Of a DNA stretch of 64,000 bases, positions 34,298-43,240 are shown one piece after another; the stretch's first letter is position 1, and the number at the start of each line of letters is the position of its first letter. The stretch is from Thalassobius sp049116315 (lineage in GTDB: Bacteria; Pseudomonadota; Alphaproteobacteria; Rhodobacterales; Rhodobacteraceae), in contig JAGDZD010000022.1 of assembly GCA_049116315.1 (NCBI GenBank), forward strand, positions 33,452 to 97,451. The letters are read 5' to 3'. The notes beneath the pieces are model-generated. The model saw only the letters and a list, made by a program, of their open reading frames with translations. It did no database searches and had not been told where the DNA came from. Both the position numbers and the translations under genes were made by a program.

Positions 34298-36040
34298 ATG
34301 ACCTTCAAACCTGCCCAATGGCCCCGAAAACTACGCAGCCAAGAATGGTACGGCGGCACCTCCCGCGACACCATTTATCACCGGGGATGGCTAAAGAACC
34401 AAGGCCACCCGCACGATCTATTTGATGGCCGCCCCGTCATCGGGATCATGAACACATGGTCCGAACTAACCCCCTGTAACGGCCATCTGCGCGAGCTGGC
34501 CGAGAAGGTCAAAGCAGGCATTTGGGAAGCCGGCGGTTTTCCGGTTGAGGTGCCCGCCTTTTCGGCCTCGGAAAATTCATTTCGTCCAACCGCAATGATG
34601 TATCGCAACCTTGCGGCGCTTTCGACCGAAGAACAGATGCGGGGCCAACCCATTGATGGGGCCGTGCTTTTGGTTGGCTGTGACAAGACCACACCCAGTT
34701 TATTGATGGCTGCGGCCTCAACCGACTTGCCGTCGATTGTCGTCACAGGCGGGCCGATGCTCAACGGTCAATTTCGCGGCGAGCGTGTCGGATCAGGCAC
34801 GCATCTTTGGAAGTTCTCTGAAGCGGTCAAAGCGGGTGAAATGACCCAAGAGGAATTCCTAGAGGCCGAAGCCTCGATGAGCCGATCATCAGGCACGTGC
34901 AACACGATGGGCACCGCCAGTTCGATGGCCTCGATGGCCGAAGCCTTGGGCATGGCGCTGTCAGGCAATGCTGCCATCCCCGGAGTAGACAGCCGCCGCC
35001 GCGTGATGGCCCAGCAGTCCGGACGTCGTATTGTGCAGATGGTCAAAGACGACCTCAAGCCCTCCGACATCATGACAAAAAAGGCCTTTGAAAACGCTAT
35101 CCGCACCAATGGCGCGATTGGCGGTTCGACCAACGCAGTCATTCATTTGCTGGCGATCGCGGGGCGGGTGGGGATTGATTTGGATCTCGAGGATTGGGAT
35201 CGGTGCGGCCGCGATGTGGCCACCATCGTGAACTTGATGCCGTCGGGGGAATACCTGATGGAGGAATTTTTCTATGCGGGTGGTTTGCCGGTTGTGATCA
35301 AGCATTTGGGTGAATCTGGACTGCTGCACAAAGAGTGTTTGACTGTCGCAGGAGACACCATTTGGAACCAAGTCAAAGAGGTGATCAACCACAACCAAGA
35401 TGTCATTCGCCCACCGTCGAACCCGCTGACAGAGCAGGGCGGCATCGCGGTACTCAAGGGGAACCTCGCCCCCGCAGGCGCGGTGTTAAAACCATCGGCA
35501 GCCAGCGCACATCTGTTAAAGCACAAAGGGCGCGCCGTCGTTTTTGACGACATCGATGACTACAAGGCCAAGATTTCGGACGACGCTTTGGACATCGACG
35601 AGACCTGCATCATGGTGCTGAAGAACTGTGGGCCACGTGGCTATCCCGGCATGGCCGAGGTGGGCAATATGGGGTTGCCACCCAAAATCCTTAAGAAGGG
35701 CATCACCGATATGATCCGCATTTCCGATGCGCGCATGTCGGGGACGGCCTATGGCACCGTGATCTTGCACACCTCCCCCGAGGCGGCGGTGGGCGGGCCG
35801 TTGGCCGTTGTTCAAAATGGCGACATGATCGACGTGGATGTCCACGCGCGCCGCTTGCATCTGGATATCTCAGATCAAGAGCTGGCCAAGCGGCTAAGCA
35901 ATTGGCAACCCAGCCATGAATCAGCGGCAAGTGGCTATGCATGGTTGCACCAAAATCATGTACAAGGGGCCGAAACAGGGGCGGATCTGGACTTTCTGAC
36001 CGGATGCCGCGGTTCAGCCGTCGGAAAGGACAGCCATTGA
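34298..36040 (+). CDS. araC: L-arabinonate/sugar-acid dehydratase (IlvD/Edd family)
   Basis: A 580-residue enzyme very similar from end to end, as I recall it, to the characterised Rhizobium L-arabinonate dehydratase. The ATG at 34298 has a GAGG site upstream. Iron-sulfur ligand cysteines are at Cys60 ('TPCNGHL'), Cys128 ('GCDKTTPS') and Cys201 ('SGTCNTMG'), matching the [2Fe-2S] cluster positions of that subgroup. It removes water from L-arabinonate (also D-fuconate or D-galactonate in relatives) to give the 2-keto-3-deoxy acid. It overlaps the 3' neighbour by 4 bp. The symbol araC here follows the Azospirillum usage and is unrelated to the E. coli regulator. Confidence 0.93.
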   Translation: MTFKPAQWPRKLRSQEWYGGTSRDTIYHRGWLKNQGHPHDLFDGRPVIGIMNTWSELTPCNGHLRELAEKVKAGIWEAGGFPVEVPAFSASENSFRPTAMMYRNLAALSTEEQMRGQPIDGAVLLVGCDKTTPSLLMAAASTDLPSIVVTGGPMLNGQFRGERVGSGTHLWKFSEAVKAGEMTQEEFLEAEASMSRSSGTCNTMGTASSMASMAEALGMALSGNAAIPGVDSRRRVMAQQSGRRIVQMVKDDLKPSDIMTKKAFENAIRTNGAIGGSTNAVIHLLAIAGRVGIDLDLEDWDRCGRDVATIVNLMPSGEYLMEEFFYAGGLPVVIKHLGESGLLHKECLTVAGDTIWNQVKEVINHNQDVIRPPSNPLTEQGGIAVLKGNLAPAGAVLKPSAASAHLLKHKGRAVVFDDIDDYKAKISDDALDIDETCIMVLKNCGPRGYPGMAEVGNMGLPPKILKKGITDMIRISDARMSGTAYGTVILHTSPEAAVGGPLAVVQNGDMIDVDVHARRLHLDISDQELAKRLSNWQPSHESAASGYAWLHQNHVQGAETGADLDFLTGCRGSAVGKDSH

Positions 36041-36972
36041 TACAAGTCGCGCTCGTGGGCATCGGAAAGATCGCCAAAGACCAACATATTCCAGCGATCC
36101 AAACCTCTGAGGAATGGGATCTGGCCGCCACGGTTTCGCGGGTGGGCACAGTTGAGGGCGTCGACGCCTTCACCGACTTTGATGCGATGCTGCAAAGCCG
36201 TCCCGAGATCCGTGTTGTCTCACTCTGTGTTCCGCCGGTGCCGCGGTTTGAATATGCGGCGGCCGCGATCCGCGCCAAACGGCATGTCATGTTGGAAAAA
36301 CCACCCGGCGCAACGCTGTCAGAATGCCAAGCGTTGCTCAACTTGGCGCAGGAAAACCGTGTGTCGGTCTATGCCACGTGGCATTCACGCGAAGCGGCGA
36401 TGGTGGCCACAGCCAAAACATGGCTGGCCAAAAAGCCGCTCAAACGCATGCATGTGACATGGAAAGAAGATGTCCGCCGCTGGCATCCCGGACAGGACTG
36501 GATTTGGCAACCCGGCGGCATGGGCGTCTTTGATCCCGGCATCAATGCGCTGTCCATCGTGACCGAGATCCTCGCCGATCCAATTCACCTGCGTGAAGCC
36601 ACGCTAGAAGTGCCGGAAAACCTGCAAGCCCCGATTGCCGCTCAACTGTCGTTTTATCACCCCCACGGGGCAGAGGTTTCGGCCGATTTTGATTGGCGCC
36701 AAGACGGGGATCAACATTGGACGATCGAGGCAGAAACGGATGATGGCCTGTTGCGCCTGACCAATGGTGGTGCAGATTTGCATATCAACGGCGACCAGAT
36801 CGCGCCGTCCCAGACAGGCACAACGCTTGAAGGAGAATACCCCCGGCTTTATGCCAATATGGCACGCTTGGTTGCGCGGGGGGAAATCGACATGGATCTT
36901 TCACCGATGCGGCATGTTGCGGATGCATTCACCCTTGGCCGGCGAAATCTGGTTGAGCCCTTCTACGAGTAG
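36037..36972 (+). CDS. araA: L-arabinose/D-galactose 1-dehydrogenase (Gfo/Idh/MocA family)
   Basis: A 311-residue NAD(P)-dependent dehydrogenase. The TTG at 36037 overlaps the stop of the dehydratase gene (TTGA) and gives the normal N-terminus 'IQVALVGIGKIAKDQHIPAI'; a longer frame from 35941 would run back into the dehydratase. Segments 'VMLEKPPGATLSE', 'YATWHSRE', 'TWKEDVRRWHPGQDWIWQPGG' and 'GVFDPGINALSIVT' closely match the Azospirillum L-arabinose 1-dehydrogenase. It oxidises the aldose C1 to the lactone. The symbol follows the Azospirillum naming. Confidence 0.92.
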   Translation: MIQVALVGIGKIAKDQHIPAIQTSEEWDLAATVSRVGTVEGVDAFTDFDAMLQSRPEIRVVSLCVPPVPRFEYAAAAIRAKRHVMLEKPPGATLSECQALLNLAQENRVSVYATWHSREAAMVATAKTWLAKKPLKRMHVTWKEDVRRWHPGQDWIWQPGGMGVFDPGINALSIVTEILADPIHLREATLEVPENLQAPIAAQLSFYHPHGAEVSADFDWRQDGDQHWTIEAETDDGLLRLTNGGADLHINGDQIAPSQTGTTLEGEYPRLYANMARLVARGEIDMDLSPMRHVADAFTLGRRNLVEPFYE

Positions 36973-36976
36973 TCCA

Positions 36977-37990
36977 ATGCCACACCCCGCACTTACACAT
37001 TTTGGAACCGCGCCCGACGGCAGCGATGTTCACCTGGTCACGCTGACTCATGCCGGCACAACCGCGCGTGTGATGACCTATGGCGCTTCGCTTCAGGATT
37101 TTCGGATCGAGGGCGTTGATCACGCTTTGGTTCTGGGCGCGCCTGACTTTGAACCTTACCTAACAAAGATGCGCTACTTTGGGGCCACGGCTGGCCCGGT
37201 TGCCAATCGCATCGCCAAAGGGCGCGCGCCACTGAACGGCACCGTCCTTGAACTTGAGCGAAACGAAAACAATCAGACAATGCTGCACAGCGGGTCAAAC
37301 GGCAGCAGCGAGCAAAACTGGATGCTGACCAGTTTTGATGATCGCAGCTGTGTCATGCGGCTTGAGTTTGCGGATGGGACCGGTGGCTTGCCCGGCCCAA
37401 TTGATCTGACCCTACGCTACAGTCTGGATGACGAGGGCGCGCTGTTGGTACAGATCGAAGGCACCGCGCCTGTCGCGACATTTTGCAATCCCGCGCACCA
37501 CAGCTATTGGACCCTTGATGGCAGCGGATCGCTGCAAGACCATAAATTGGTGGTTCAGGCTGATCGATATTTACCCGTCGATCAGATCGCGATCCCGCTG
37601 GGCGCGCCGCAAGACGTTGTGGGGGGACGGTTTGATTTCCGCACGCCGCGGGCCATCACACGTGCAGGTGAGCCAACATTGGATCACAACTTCTGCCTCA
37701 AAGACCCCGATGGATCGTTGAAAATTGCCTGCTCGCTTTGGGCTGCTGGATTGCAATTGGATGTGGCCACAACAGAACCGGGCCTTCAGGTCTATGACGG
37801 TGCCGGTCTTGATACGGCCCCCCTCTTAGGTCACGAAAACCAACCCTATGGGCCGCGCGCGGGTTTAGCCATTGAACCACAACGGTGGCCCGACGCCCCA
37901 AACAACTCCACCTACCCTTCGATTTTGTTGACACCCGGCCAGCGCTACGCGCAGCTGTCGCGGTTTCACGTCCACAAAACCGACGGCTGA
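36977..37990 (+). CDS. galM: Aldose 1-epimerase (mutarotase)
   Basis: A 337-residue galactose mutarotase-type enzyme. It starts at the ATG at 36977, 4 bp after the preceding stop; the longer frame back to 36764 lies inside that gene. Family residues are visible: 'YGASLQDFRIEG', 'ATAGPVANRIAKG', the catalytic histidine in 'NPAHHSYWTLDG', and 'LDHNFCL' with the substrate aspartate. It interconverts anomers so that the 1-dehydrogenase can act on its preferred form. Confidence 0.92.
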   Translation: MPHPALTHFGTAPDGSDVHLVTLTHAGTTARVMTYGASLQDFRIEGVDHALVLGAPDFEPYLTKMRYFGATAGPVANRIAKGRAPLNGTVLELERNENNQTMLHSGSNGSSEQNWMLTSFDDRSCVMRLEFADGTGGLPGPIDLTLRYSLDDEGALLVQIEGTAPVATFCNPAHHSYWTLDGSGSLQDHKLVVQADRYLPVDQIAIPLGAPQDVVGGRFDFRTPRAITRAGEPTLDHNFCLKDPDGSLKIACSLWAAGLQLDVATTEPGLQVYDGAGLDTAPLLGHENQPYGPRAGLAIEPQRWPDAPNNSTYPSILLTPGQRYAQLSRFHVHKTDG

Positions 37991-38008
37991 CTTAACAAAG
38001 GAAACGTC

Positions 38009-38926
38009 ATGAATGCGCCCCTGACCGGTATTTTGCCTGTTGCCCCAACCCCATTTCACGCCGACGGCACGGTCGACGAAGACGGTATGCGCCGGGTTCT
38101 GGACTGTCTGATCGATCAGGGTGTTGATGCGATTTGCATCCTTGCGAATTACTCCGAACAGTTTTTACTGTCGGATGACGAACGCGCCTTGTTGACCCGC
38201 ATCAGCTTGGAGCATGTGGCCGGTCGGGTGCCTGTGATTGTCACCATCAGCCATTTCTCAACACAAATTGCCGTGGCCCGGGCCCAATATGCCCAACAGT
38301 TGGGTGCTGCGATGGTGATGATGATGCCGCCTTATCACGGGGTTGGATTGGTGCCCTCTACAGTCGGAATTTTCGAACATTTCGCCGCGGTAAATAATGC
38401 CATTTCCATCCCGATCATGGTGCAGGACGCGCCACTTTCGGGGGTGACCTTGCCGGTGCCATTGTTGGTACGCATGGCGAAAGAGCTTGAAAACGTGAGT
38501 TATTTCAAAATCGAAACGCCCTTTGCAGCTGACAAGCTGGCCGAATTGATTGCCGAAGGGGGTGATGCCATTGTCGGCCCCTTTGACGGAGAAGAGGCTG
38601 TCACCTTGCTGGCCGATTTGGATGCGGGCGCAACCGGAACAATGACCTCGGGCATGTTCCCCGAAAAGATCCGCAAAATTGTTACCGATTTTCACAAAGG
38701 TGATCTGGACAGCGCCTTGGATCAATGGAAACTGTGTCTGCCGTTGATCAATCACGAAAATCGCCAATGCGGTCTTCGGGCCTGTAAAACGGTGTACCAA
38801 GCCGGTGGCGTCATTCGCAGCGATGCGGTTCGCCACCCGCTATCCCCGCTTTCTGAGCGCACAAAATCACGTCTTCTGCAGCTTGCTGGGGATCTCGATC
38901 TGATCGCCCTGACCTGGGGCAAATAA
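38009..38926 (+). CDS. araD: 2-keto-3-deoxy-L-arabinonate dehydratase (DHDPS/NAL family)
   Basis: A 305-residue TIM-barrel lyase of the dihydrodipicolinate synthase family with the Schiff-base lysine at Lys167 ('VSYFKIETP'). The context with L-arabinonate dehydratase before it and an aldehyde dehydrogenase after it points to conversion of 2-keto-3-deoxy-L-arabinonate to 2-oxoglutarate semialdehyde, as in Azospirillum AraD. An aldolase acting on the C6 analogue from D-galactose cannot be ruled out. Starts after an AAAGGAAA site. Confidence 0.9.
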   Translation: MNAPLTGILPVAPTPFHADGTVDEDGMRRVLDCLIDQGVDAICILANYSEQFLLSDDERALLTRISLEHVAGRVPVIVTISHFSTQIAVARAQYAQQLGAAMVMMMPPYHGVGLVPSTVGIFEHFAAVNNAISIPIMVQDAPLSGVTLPVPLLVRMAKELENVSYFKIETPFAADKLAELIAEGGDAIVGPFDGEEAVTLLADLDAGATGTMTSGMFPEKIRKIVTDFHKGDLDSALDQWKLCLPLINHENRQCGLRACKTVYQAGGVIRSDAVRHPLSPLSERTKSRLLQLAGDLDLIALTWGK

Positions 38927-38937
38927 GGAAACAACCT

Positions 38938-40452
38938 ATGACTTTCACCCCACACGGGCAGCACCTCGTCGCAGGCGAGTGGATCTCCGGCGCGACAAAA
39001 TTTGCCTCGCAACCAGCGCATGGCACCGCCTTTGAGTACGCGGTCGGCACGACAGATACCGTCGATCAAGCTGTGCGCGCCGCAGAAGAGGCGTTTTGGT
39101 CATTTGGCTACTCCAGCCGCCAAGAACGCGCAGGTTTTCTCAACGCGATTGCGGATGAAATTGAGTTGCGCGCCGAAGCGATCACCCAGATCGGATCGCA
39201 GGAAACAGGCCTGCCCGAAGCCCGCCTGCAAGGGGAGCGGGGCCGCACAACAGGCCAACTGCGCCTGTTTGCCAGCCACATTCTGGACGGCGCTTATTTG
39301 GATCGCCGTTTTGATCAAGCGTTGCCTGACCGCGCCCCATTGCCACGCCCCGCGTTGCACATGATGCAGCGCCCAATTGGCCCGGTTGCTGTGTTTGGTG
39401 CCTCAAACTTCCCGCTGGCCTTTTCTACCGCAGGCGGCGACACGGCGGCGGCGTTTGCTGCGGGCTGCCCTGTTGTGGTCAAAGGCCACCCCGCGCACCC
39501 CGGCACCGGCGAAATCATTGCCGAGGCCATTCACGCCGCAATTGCCAAATGTGACCTGCAACCCGGGGTTTTTGGCTTTGTGCAAGGGGACACTTTTGAA
39601 GCAGGCACCGCATTGGTCCAGCATCCGCTGATCAAGGCCGTTGGCTTTACTGGGTCTCTAAAGGGCGGACGCATTCTCTTTGATCTTTGTGCTGCACGCC
39701 CCGAGCCAATTCCGTTCTTTGGCGAATTGGGCAGCGTCAATCCAATGTTCATGTTGCCCGGGGCGCTGGCCCAAAACGGCCCTGAACTTGGCGCTGGTTG
39801 GGTTGGATCACTAAGCATGGGGGCGGGCCAGTTCTGCACCAACCCCGGTGTTGTCATTGTGCCCGAAGGCCCCGATGGCGAGGCCTTTATTTCCGCAGCA
39901 GAGGCAGCGCTCGCCGATGCGGCCCCGCAAGTGATGCTAAGCGATGGCATCGCCGAAGCATACCGTCAGGGCAAAGACCGCATCGCTGCCGCTGAGGGTG
40001 TACAAAGCGTGCTGACCTCAACCTGCGACCTGCGCAACGCCACCCCTTACCTTTATCGCACCACCGCGGCGCAATGGTTGGCGAACGAAGACCTCGCCGA
40101 AGAGGTGTTCGGACCGCTGGGCCTGATCGTCACAGCGACCTCAGCCGAAGAAATGCTGGCCATTGCCAAATCTTTGCAAGGTCAGCTGACCTGTACGTTG
40201 CACATGGCAGAGGATGACACGGAAACCGCAAAATCTTTGCTGCCCGTTTTGGAACGCAAAGCCGGTCGGCTATTGGCCAACGGGTTTCCAACTGGTGTTG
40301 AAGTCAGCGACACGATGGTCCACGGCGGCCCCTACCCGGCCTCAACAAACTTTGGCGCAACCTCGGTTGGGACGATGGCCATTCGTCGCTTCTTGCGCCC
40401 TGTGTGTTACCAAAACCTGCCCGCTGGCATTTTGCCAGACGATTTAGGCTAA
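38938..40452 (+). CDS. 2-oxoglutarate semialdehyde dehydrogenase (aldehyde dehydrogenase, NADP+)
   Basis: A 504-residue aldehyde dehydrogenase. The catalytic residues are present: the lysine in 'VVVKGHPAHPGTGE', the glutamate in 'PFFGELGSVNP' and the nucleophilic cysteine in 'GAGQFCTNPG'. This subgroup oxidises 2-oxoglutarate semialdehyde to 2-oxoglutarate, the last step of the non-phosphorylative pentose pathway feeding the TCA cycle. It is the last gene of the operon and is followed by a clear terminator 17 bp downstream. Confidence 0.92.
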   Translation: MTFTPHGQHLVAGEWISGATKFASQPAHGTAFEYAVGTTDTVDQAVRAAEEAFWSFGYSSRQERAGFLNAIADEIELRAEAITQIGSQETGLPEARLQGERGRTTGQLRLFASHILDGAYLDRRFDQALPDRAPLPRPALHMMQRPIGPVAVFGASNFPLAFSTAGGDTAAAFAAGCPVVVKGHPAHPGTGEIIAEAIHAAIAKCDLQPGVFGFVQGDTFEAGTALVQHPLIKAVGFTGSLKGGRILFDLCAARPEPIPFFGELGSVNPMFMLPGALAQNGPELGAGWVGSLSMGAGQFCTNPGVVIVPEGPDGEAFISAAEAALADAAPQVMLSDGIAEAYRQGKDRIAAAEGVQSVLTSTCDLRNATPYLYRTTAAQWLANEDLAEEVFGPLGLIVTATSAEEMLAIAKSLQGQLTCTLHMAEDDTETAKSLLPVLERKAGRLLANGFPTGVEVSDTMVHGGPYPASTNFGATSVGTMAIRRFLRPVCYQNLPAGILPDDLG

Positions 40453-40469
40453 CAGGCTGACCAAAAACA

Positions 40470-40497
40470 AAAAGCCGCCCAATTCGGGCGGCTTTTC
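40470..40497. terminator. Bidirectional Rho-independent terminator between the arabinose operon and gap
   Basis: A GC-rich stem AAGCCGCCC/GGGCGGCTT with a 4-nt AATT loop is flanked by A and T runs on both sides. It ends the sugar operon on the plus strand and gap on the minus strand. Confidence 0.92.
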
Positions 40498-40522
40498 TAA
40501 TTCTAACAAGCGATGGCGCAGC

Positions 40523-41524
40523 TTAAAGGGCGGCCATAACTTTTGCGGTGTCCAGCATACGGTTGGAGAACCCCCACTCGTTGTCGTACCAGCTAAGAAC
40601 ACGCACCATGCCACCCGCAGTCACTTTGGTCTGCTCGGACGCAAAGATCGAAGAGCGCTCATCGTGGTTAAAGTCGATCGACACCAAAGGCAGCTCGCTA
40701 TAGCCAAGAATGCCTTTCAACGGGCCGTCTTCGCTGGCGGCTTTGATCACTGCGTTCACTTCGTCAACGGAGGTTTCTTTACCGGGCATGAAGGACAGAT
40801 CAACAACCGAGACATTTGGAGTTGGAACGCGAATTGCGGACCCATCCAATTTGCCTTTCAGCTGAGGCAACACCAGACCAACAGCCCGAGCGGCCCCGGT
40901 TGATGTTGGGATCATCGACACAGCAGCCGCGCGACCACGGTACAGGTCTTTGTGCAGCGTATCCAATGTTGGCTGATCGCCTGTGTAGGCGTGAATTGTT
41001 GTCATGTAGCCGGTTTCGATGCCAAAGGCGTCGTCCAGAACTTTGGCCACAGGCGACAAGCAGTTGGTGGTGCAAGATGCATTCGAGACGACCACGTCAT
41101 CTGCGGTCAGCTCGTTGTCGTTTACACCGTAAACAACAGTGCGATCCGCGCCGTCACCCGGTGCAGAAATCAATACTTTCTTGGACCCGTTTTCCAAGTG
41201 CAGAGCCGCTTTTTCACGCTTGGTGAAAATGCCTGTGCATTCCAGCGCCACGTCAACATCTGCCCAAGGCAGGTTCGCAGGGTCACGCTCGGCGGTGACG
41301 CGGATGCGTTTGCCGTTCACGATCAAGGCGTCGTCTTCGACGGAAATTTCGGCGTTCAAACGGCCATGCACGCTGTCAAATTTCAACAGGTGGGCGTTTG
41401 TGGCAACGGGACCAAGATCGTTGATGGCAACGATTTCAACGTCGGTGCGGCCAGATTCGATCAAGGCGCGGAATACGCAACGGCCGATGCGGCCAAACCC
41501 GTTGATGGCAAGTTTCGTGGTCAT
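40523..41524 (-). CDS. gap: Glyceraldehyde-3-phosphate dehydrogenase
   Basis: A 333-residue NAD-dependent GAPDH. The ATG at 41524 (with GGAAGGAG upstream) is preferred over 41548. 'KLAINGFGRIGRCVFRAL' binds NAD, the catalytic cysteine is in 'SNASCTTNCLSPVAKVL', and 'TGAARAVGLVLPQLKGKLDG' and 'WYDNEWGFSNRMLD' follow. It interconverts glyceraldehyde-3-phosphate and 1,3-bisphosphoglycerate. Its neighbours glpK and glpD feed triose phosphates into this step. Confidence 0.97.
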   Translation of the reverse strand: MTTKLAINGFGRIGRCVFRALIESGRTDVEIVAINDLGPVATNAHLLKFDSVHGRLNAEISVEDDALIVNGKRIRVTAERDPANLPWADVDVALECTGIFTKREKAALHLENGSKKVLISAPGDGADRTVVYGVNDNELTADDVVVSNASCTTNCLSPVAKVLDDAFGIETGYMTTIHAYTGDQPTLDTLHKDLYRGRAAAVSMIPTSTGAARAVGLVLPQLKGKLDGSAIRVPTPNVSVVDLSFMPGKETSVDEVNAVIKAASEDGPLKGILGYSELPLVSIDFNHDERSSIFASEQTKVTAGGMVRVLSWYDNEWGFSNRMLDTAKVMAAL

Positions 41525-41670
41525 GGGAGTGCTCCTTCCTGACATCATCTCAGGTGCTAGTTAGAGTTAGGTGCTAGCGCTAACAGCGTTATACTGACCT
41601 GTGCAGGCAATGCGAGTAAAAAAACCGGCATTTCGAGGTTTTTTGCTATCAAAACGAACGTAGGGGAAAG

Positions 41671-43158
41671 TCAGACAGACATTGTGGCAGAAACCGCGCG
41701 TTTCCAGCCGGCATATTTGCTGTCACGCTGTTCTTTTTCCATCGCCGGTGTGAATTGCGCCTCGCGCTTCCAGTTTGCAGCAAAGGCCTGCTGATCAGGG
41801 TACAGCCCTGCCCGCATGCCTGCCAACCAAGCAGCGCCAAGCGCCGTGGTTTCCAAAACTTCGGGGCGATCAACCGGTGCGCCCAGCACATCTGACAGGA
41901 ACTGCATGGTCCAATCCGACGCGCTCATACCGCCGTCAACACGCAGAACTTGACCGTCGATCTCTGATGCCCAATCCGCCTGCATGGCTTCCAGCAAATC
42001 GCGGGTTTGAAAGCCAACGCTTTGCAACGCGGCGCGCGCCAATTCAGCTGGTCCAGTGTTGCGGGTCAACCCAAACATTGCCCCGCGACACTCTGCGTTC
42101 CAGTAAGGTGCCCCCAAACCGGTAAAGGCCGGAACAATAATGACATCCTGTTGCGCGTCAGCGGATTGAGCCAAGGGCTGAGTTTCGGATGCCTTGGCGA
42201 TAATGCCCAACCCATCCCGCAGCCATTGCACCACAGCCCCAGCAATAAAGATCGAGCCTTCGAGCGCATAAGTAGGTTTGCCATCCAGTTGATACGCAAT
42301 CGTGGTCAACATGCGGTTTTCGGATTTGACCGGCGTGTCCCCGGTGTTCAGCAAGGCAAAACAGCCCGTGCCATAGGTCGATTTCAACATGCCCGGCTCG
42401 AAACAGGCCTGCCCAACTGTGGCCGCCTGTTGATCGCCCGCAACGCCAAGGATCGGCAAGGACGCCCCCAGCAATTCAGGCTCGGTTTCACCGAAGTCAG
42501 CGGCACAATCCAAAACCTCGGGCAGCATAGCCAAAGGAATGTTCAACAAGTCAGCAATGCTTTGGCTCCACCGACCTTTGCGAATGTCATAAAGTAAGGT
42601 GCGCGCCGCGTTGGTTGCATCGGTCACATGCCGTTTGCCGCCGGTTAGCTTCCAAATCAGATAGCTGTCTACAGTGCCAAACAGCAGCTCGCCCGCTTCG
42701 GCGCGCGCACGCGCCCCATCCACATTGTCCAATACCCAAGCCAGTTTGGTGCCGGAGAAATACGGATCTAACAACAAGCCGGTTCGATCGGTGACCATCT
42801 CCTCGTGACCCGCCGCGCGCAAAGATTGGCACAGCTCTGATGTGCGCCGGTCTTGCCAAACAATTGCATTGTGAACCGGCTCGCCCGTGACTTTGTCCCA
42901 AACCAATGTGGTTTCGCGCTGATTGGTGATGCCGATGGCTGCGATCTGATCCGCCGAAATCTCAGCCTGTGCGATGGCGGCGCGGCAGGTGTCCAGCACG
43001 GTGGTCCAGATATCATCCGGCGCGTGCTCGACCCAGCCCGAAGCAGGGTAATGTTGGGTGAATTCTTGCTGTGCCACAGTGACAACGTTCAGTTCTTGAT
43101 CAAACAGAATGGCCCGCGAAGACGTTGTCCCCTGATCGATCGCCAATACAAATGTCAT
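41671..43158 (-). CDS. glpK: Glycerol kinase
   Basis: A 495-residue FGGY-family kinase. The ATG at 43158 has a strong GGGGGGAAG site and begins 'FVLAIDQGTTSSRAILFDQ'; a longer frame to 43233 is unlikely. Nucleotide and substrate motifs 'GITNQRETTLVWDK', 'KSTYGTGCFALLNTG' and 'GLGAPYWNAECRGAMFGL' are normal. It phosphorylates glycerol to glycerol-3-phosphate, the substrate of GlpD encoded just upstream in the same direction. Confidence 0.97.
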   Translation of the reverse strand: MTFVLAIDQGTTSSRAILFDQELNVVTVAQQEFTQHYPASGWVEHAPDDIWTTVLDTCRAAIAQAEISADQIAAIGITNQRETTLVWDKVTGEPVHNAIVWQDRRTSELCQSLRAAGHEEMVTDRTGLLLDPYFSGTKLAWVLDNVDGARARAEAGELLFGTVDSYLIWKLTGGKRHVTDATNAARTLLYDIRKGRWSQSIADLLNIPLAMLPEVLDCAADFGETEPELLGASLPILGVAGDQQAATVGQACFEPGMLKSTYGTGCFALLNTGDTPVKSENRMLTTIAYQLDGKPTYALEGSIFIAGAVVQWLRDGLGIIAKASETQPLAQSADAQQDVIIVPAFTGLGAPYWNAECRGAMFGLTRNTGPAELARAALQSVGFQTRDLLEAMQADWASEIDGQVLRVDGGMSASDWTMQFLSDVLGAPVDRPEVLETTALGAAWLAGMRAGLYPDQQAFAANWKREAQFTPAMEKEQRDSKYAGWKRAVSATMSV

Positions 43159-43240
43159 GTTCTTCCCCCCAAACGTGGTCTCATTTTTGCTGACTGTGCC
43201 GGATTTCGACGCGCCCTGAAAGCCCCGCGTCATCCTAGGA

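Noticed and set aside
36764..36976. N-terminal extension of the aldose epimerase
   Set aside because: It lies inside the conserved end of the dehydrogenase gene in another frame.
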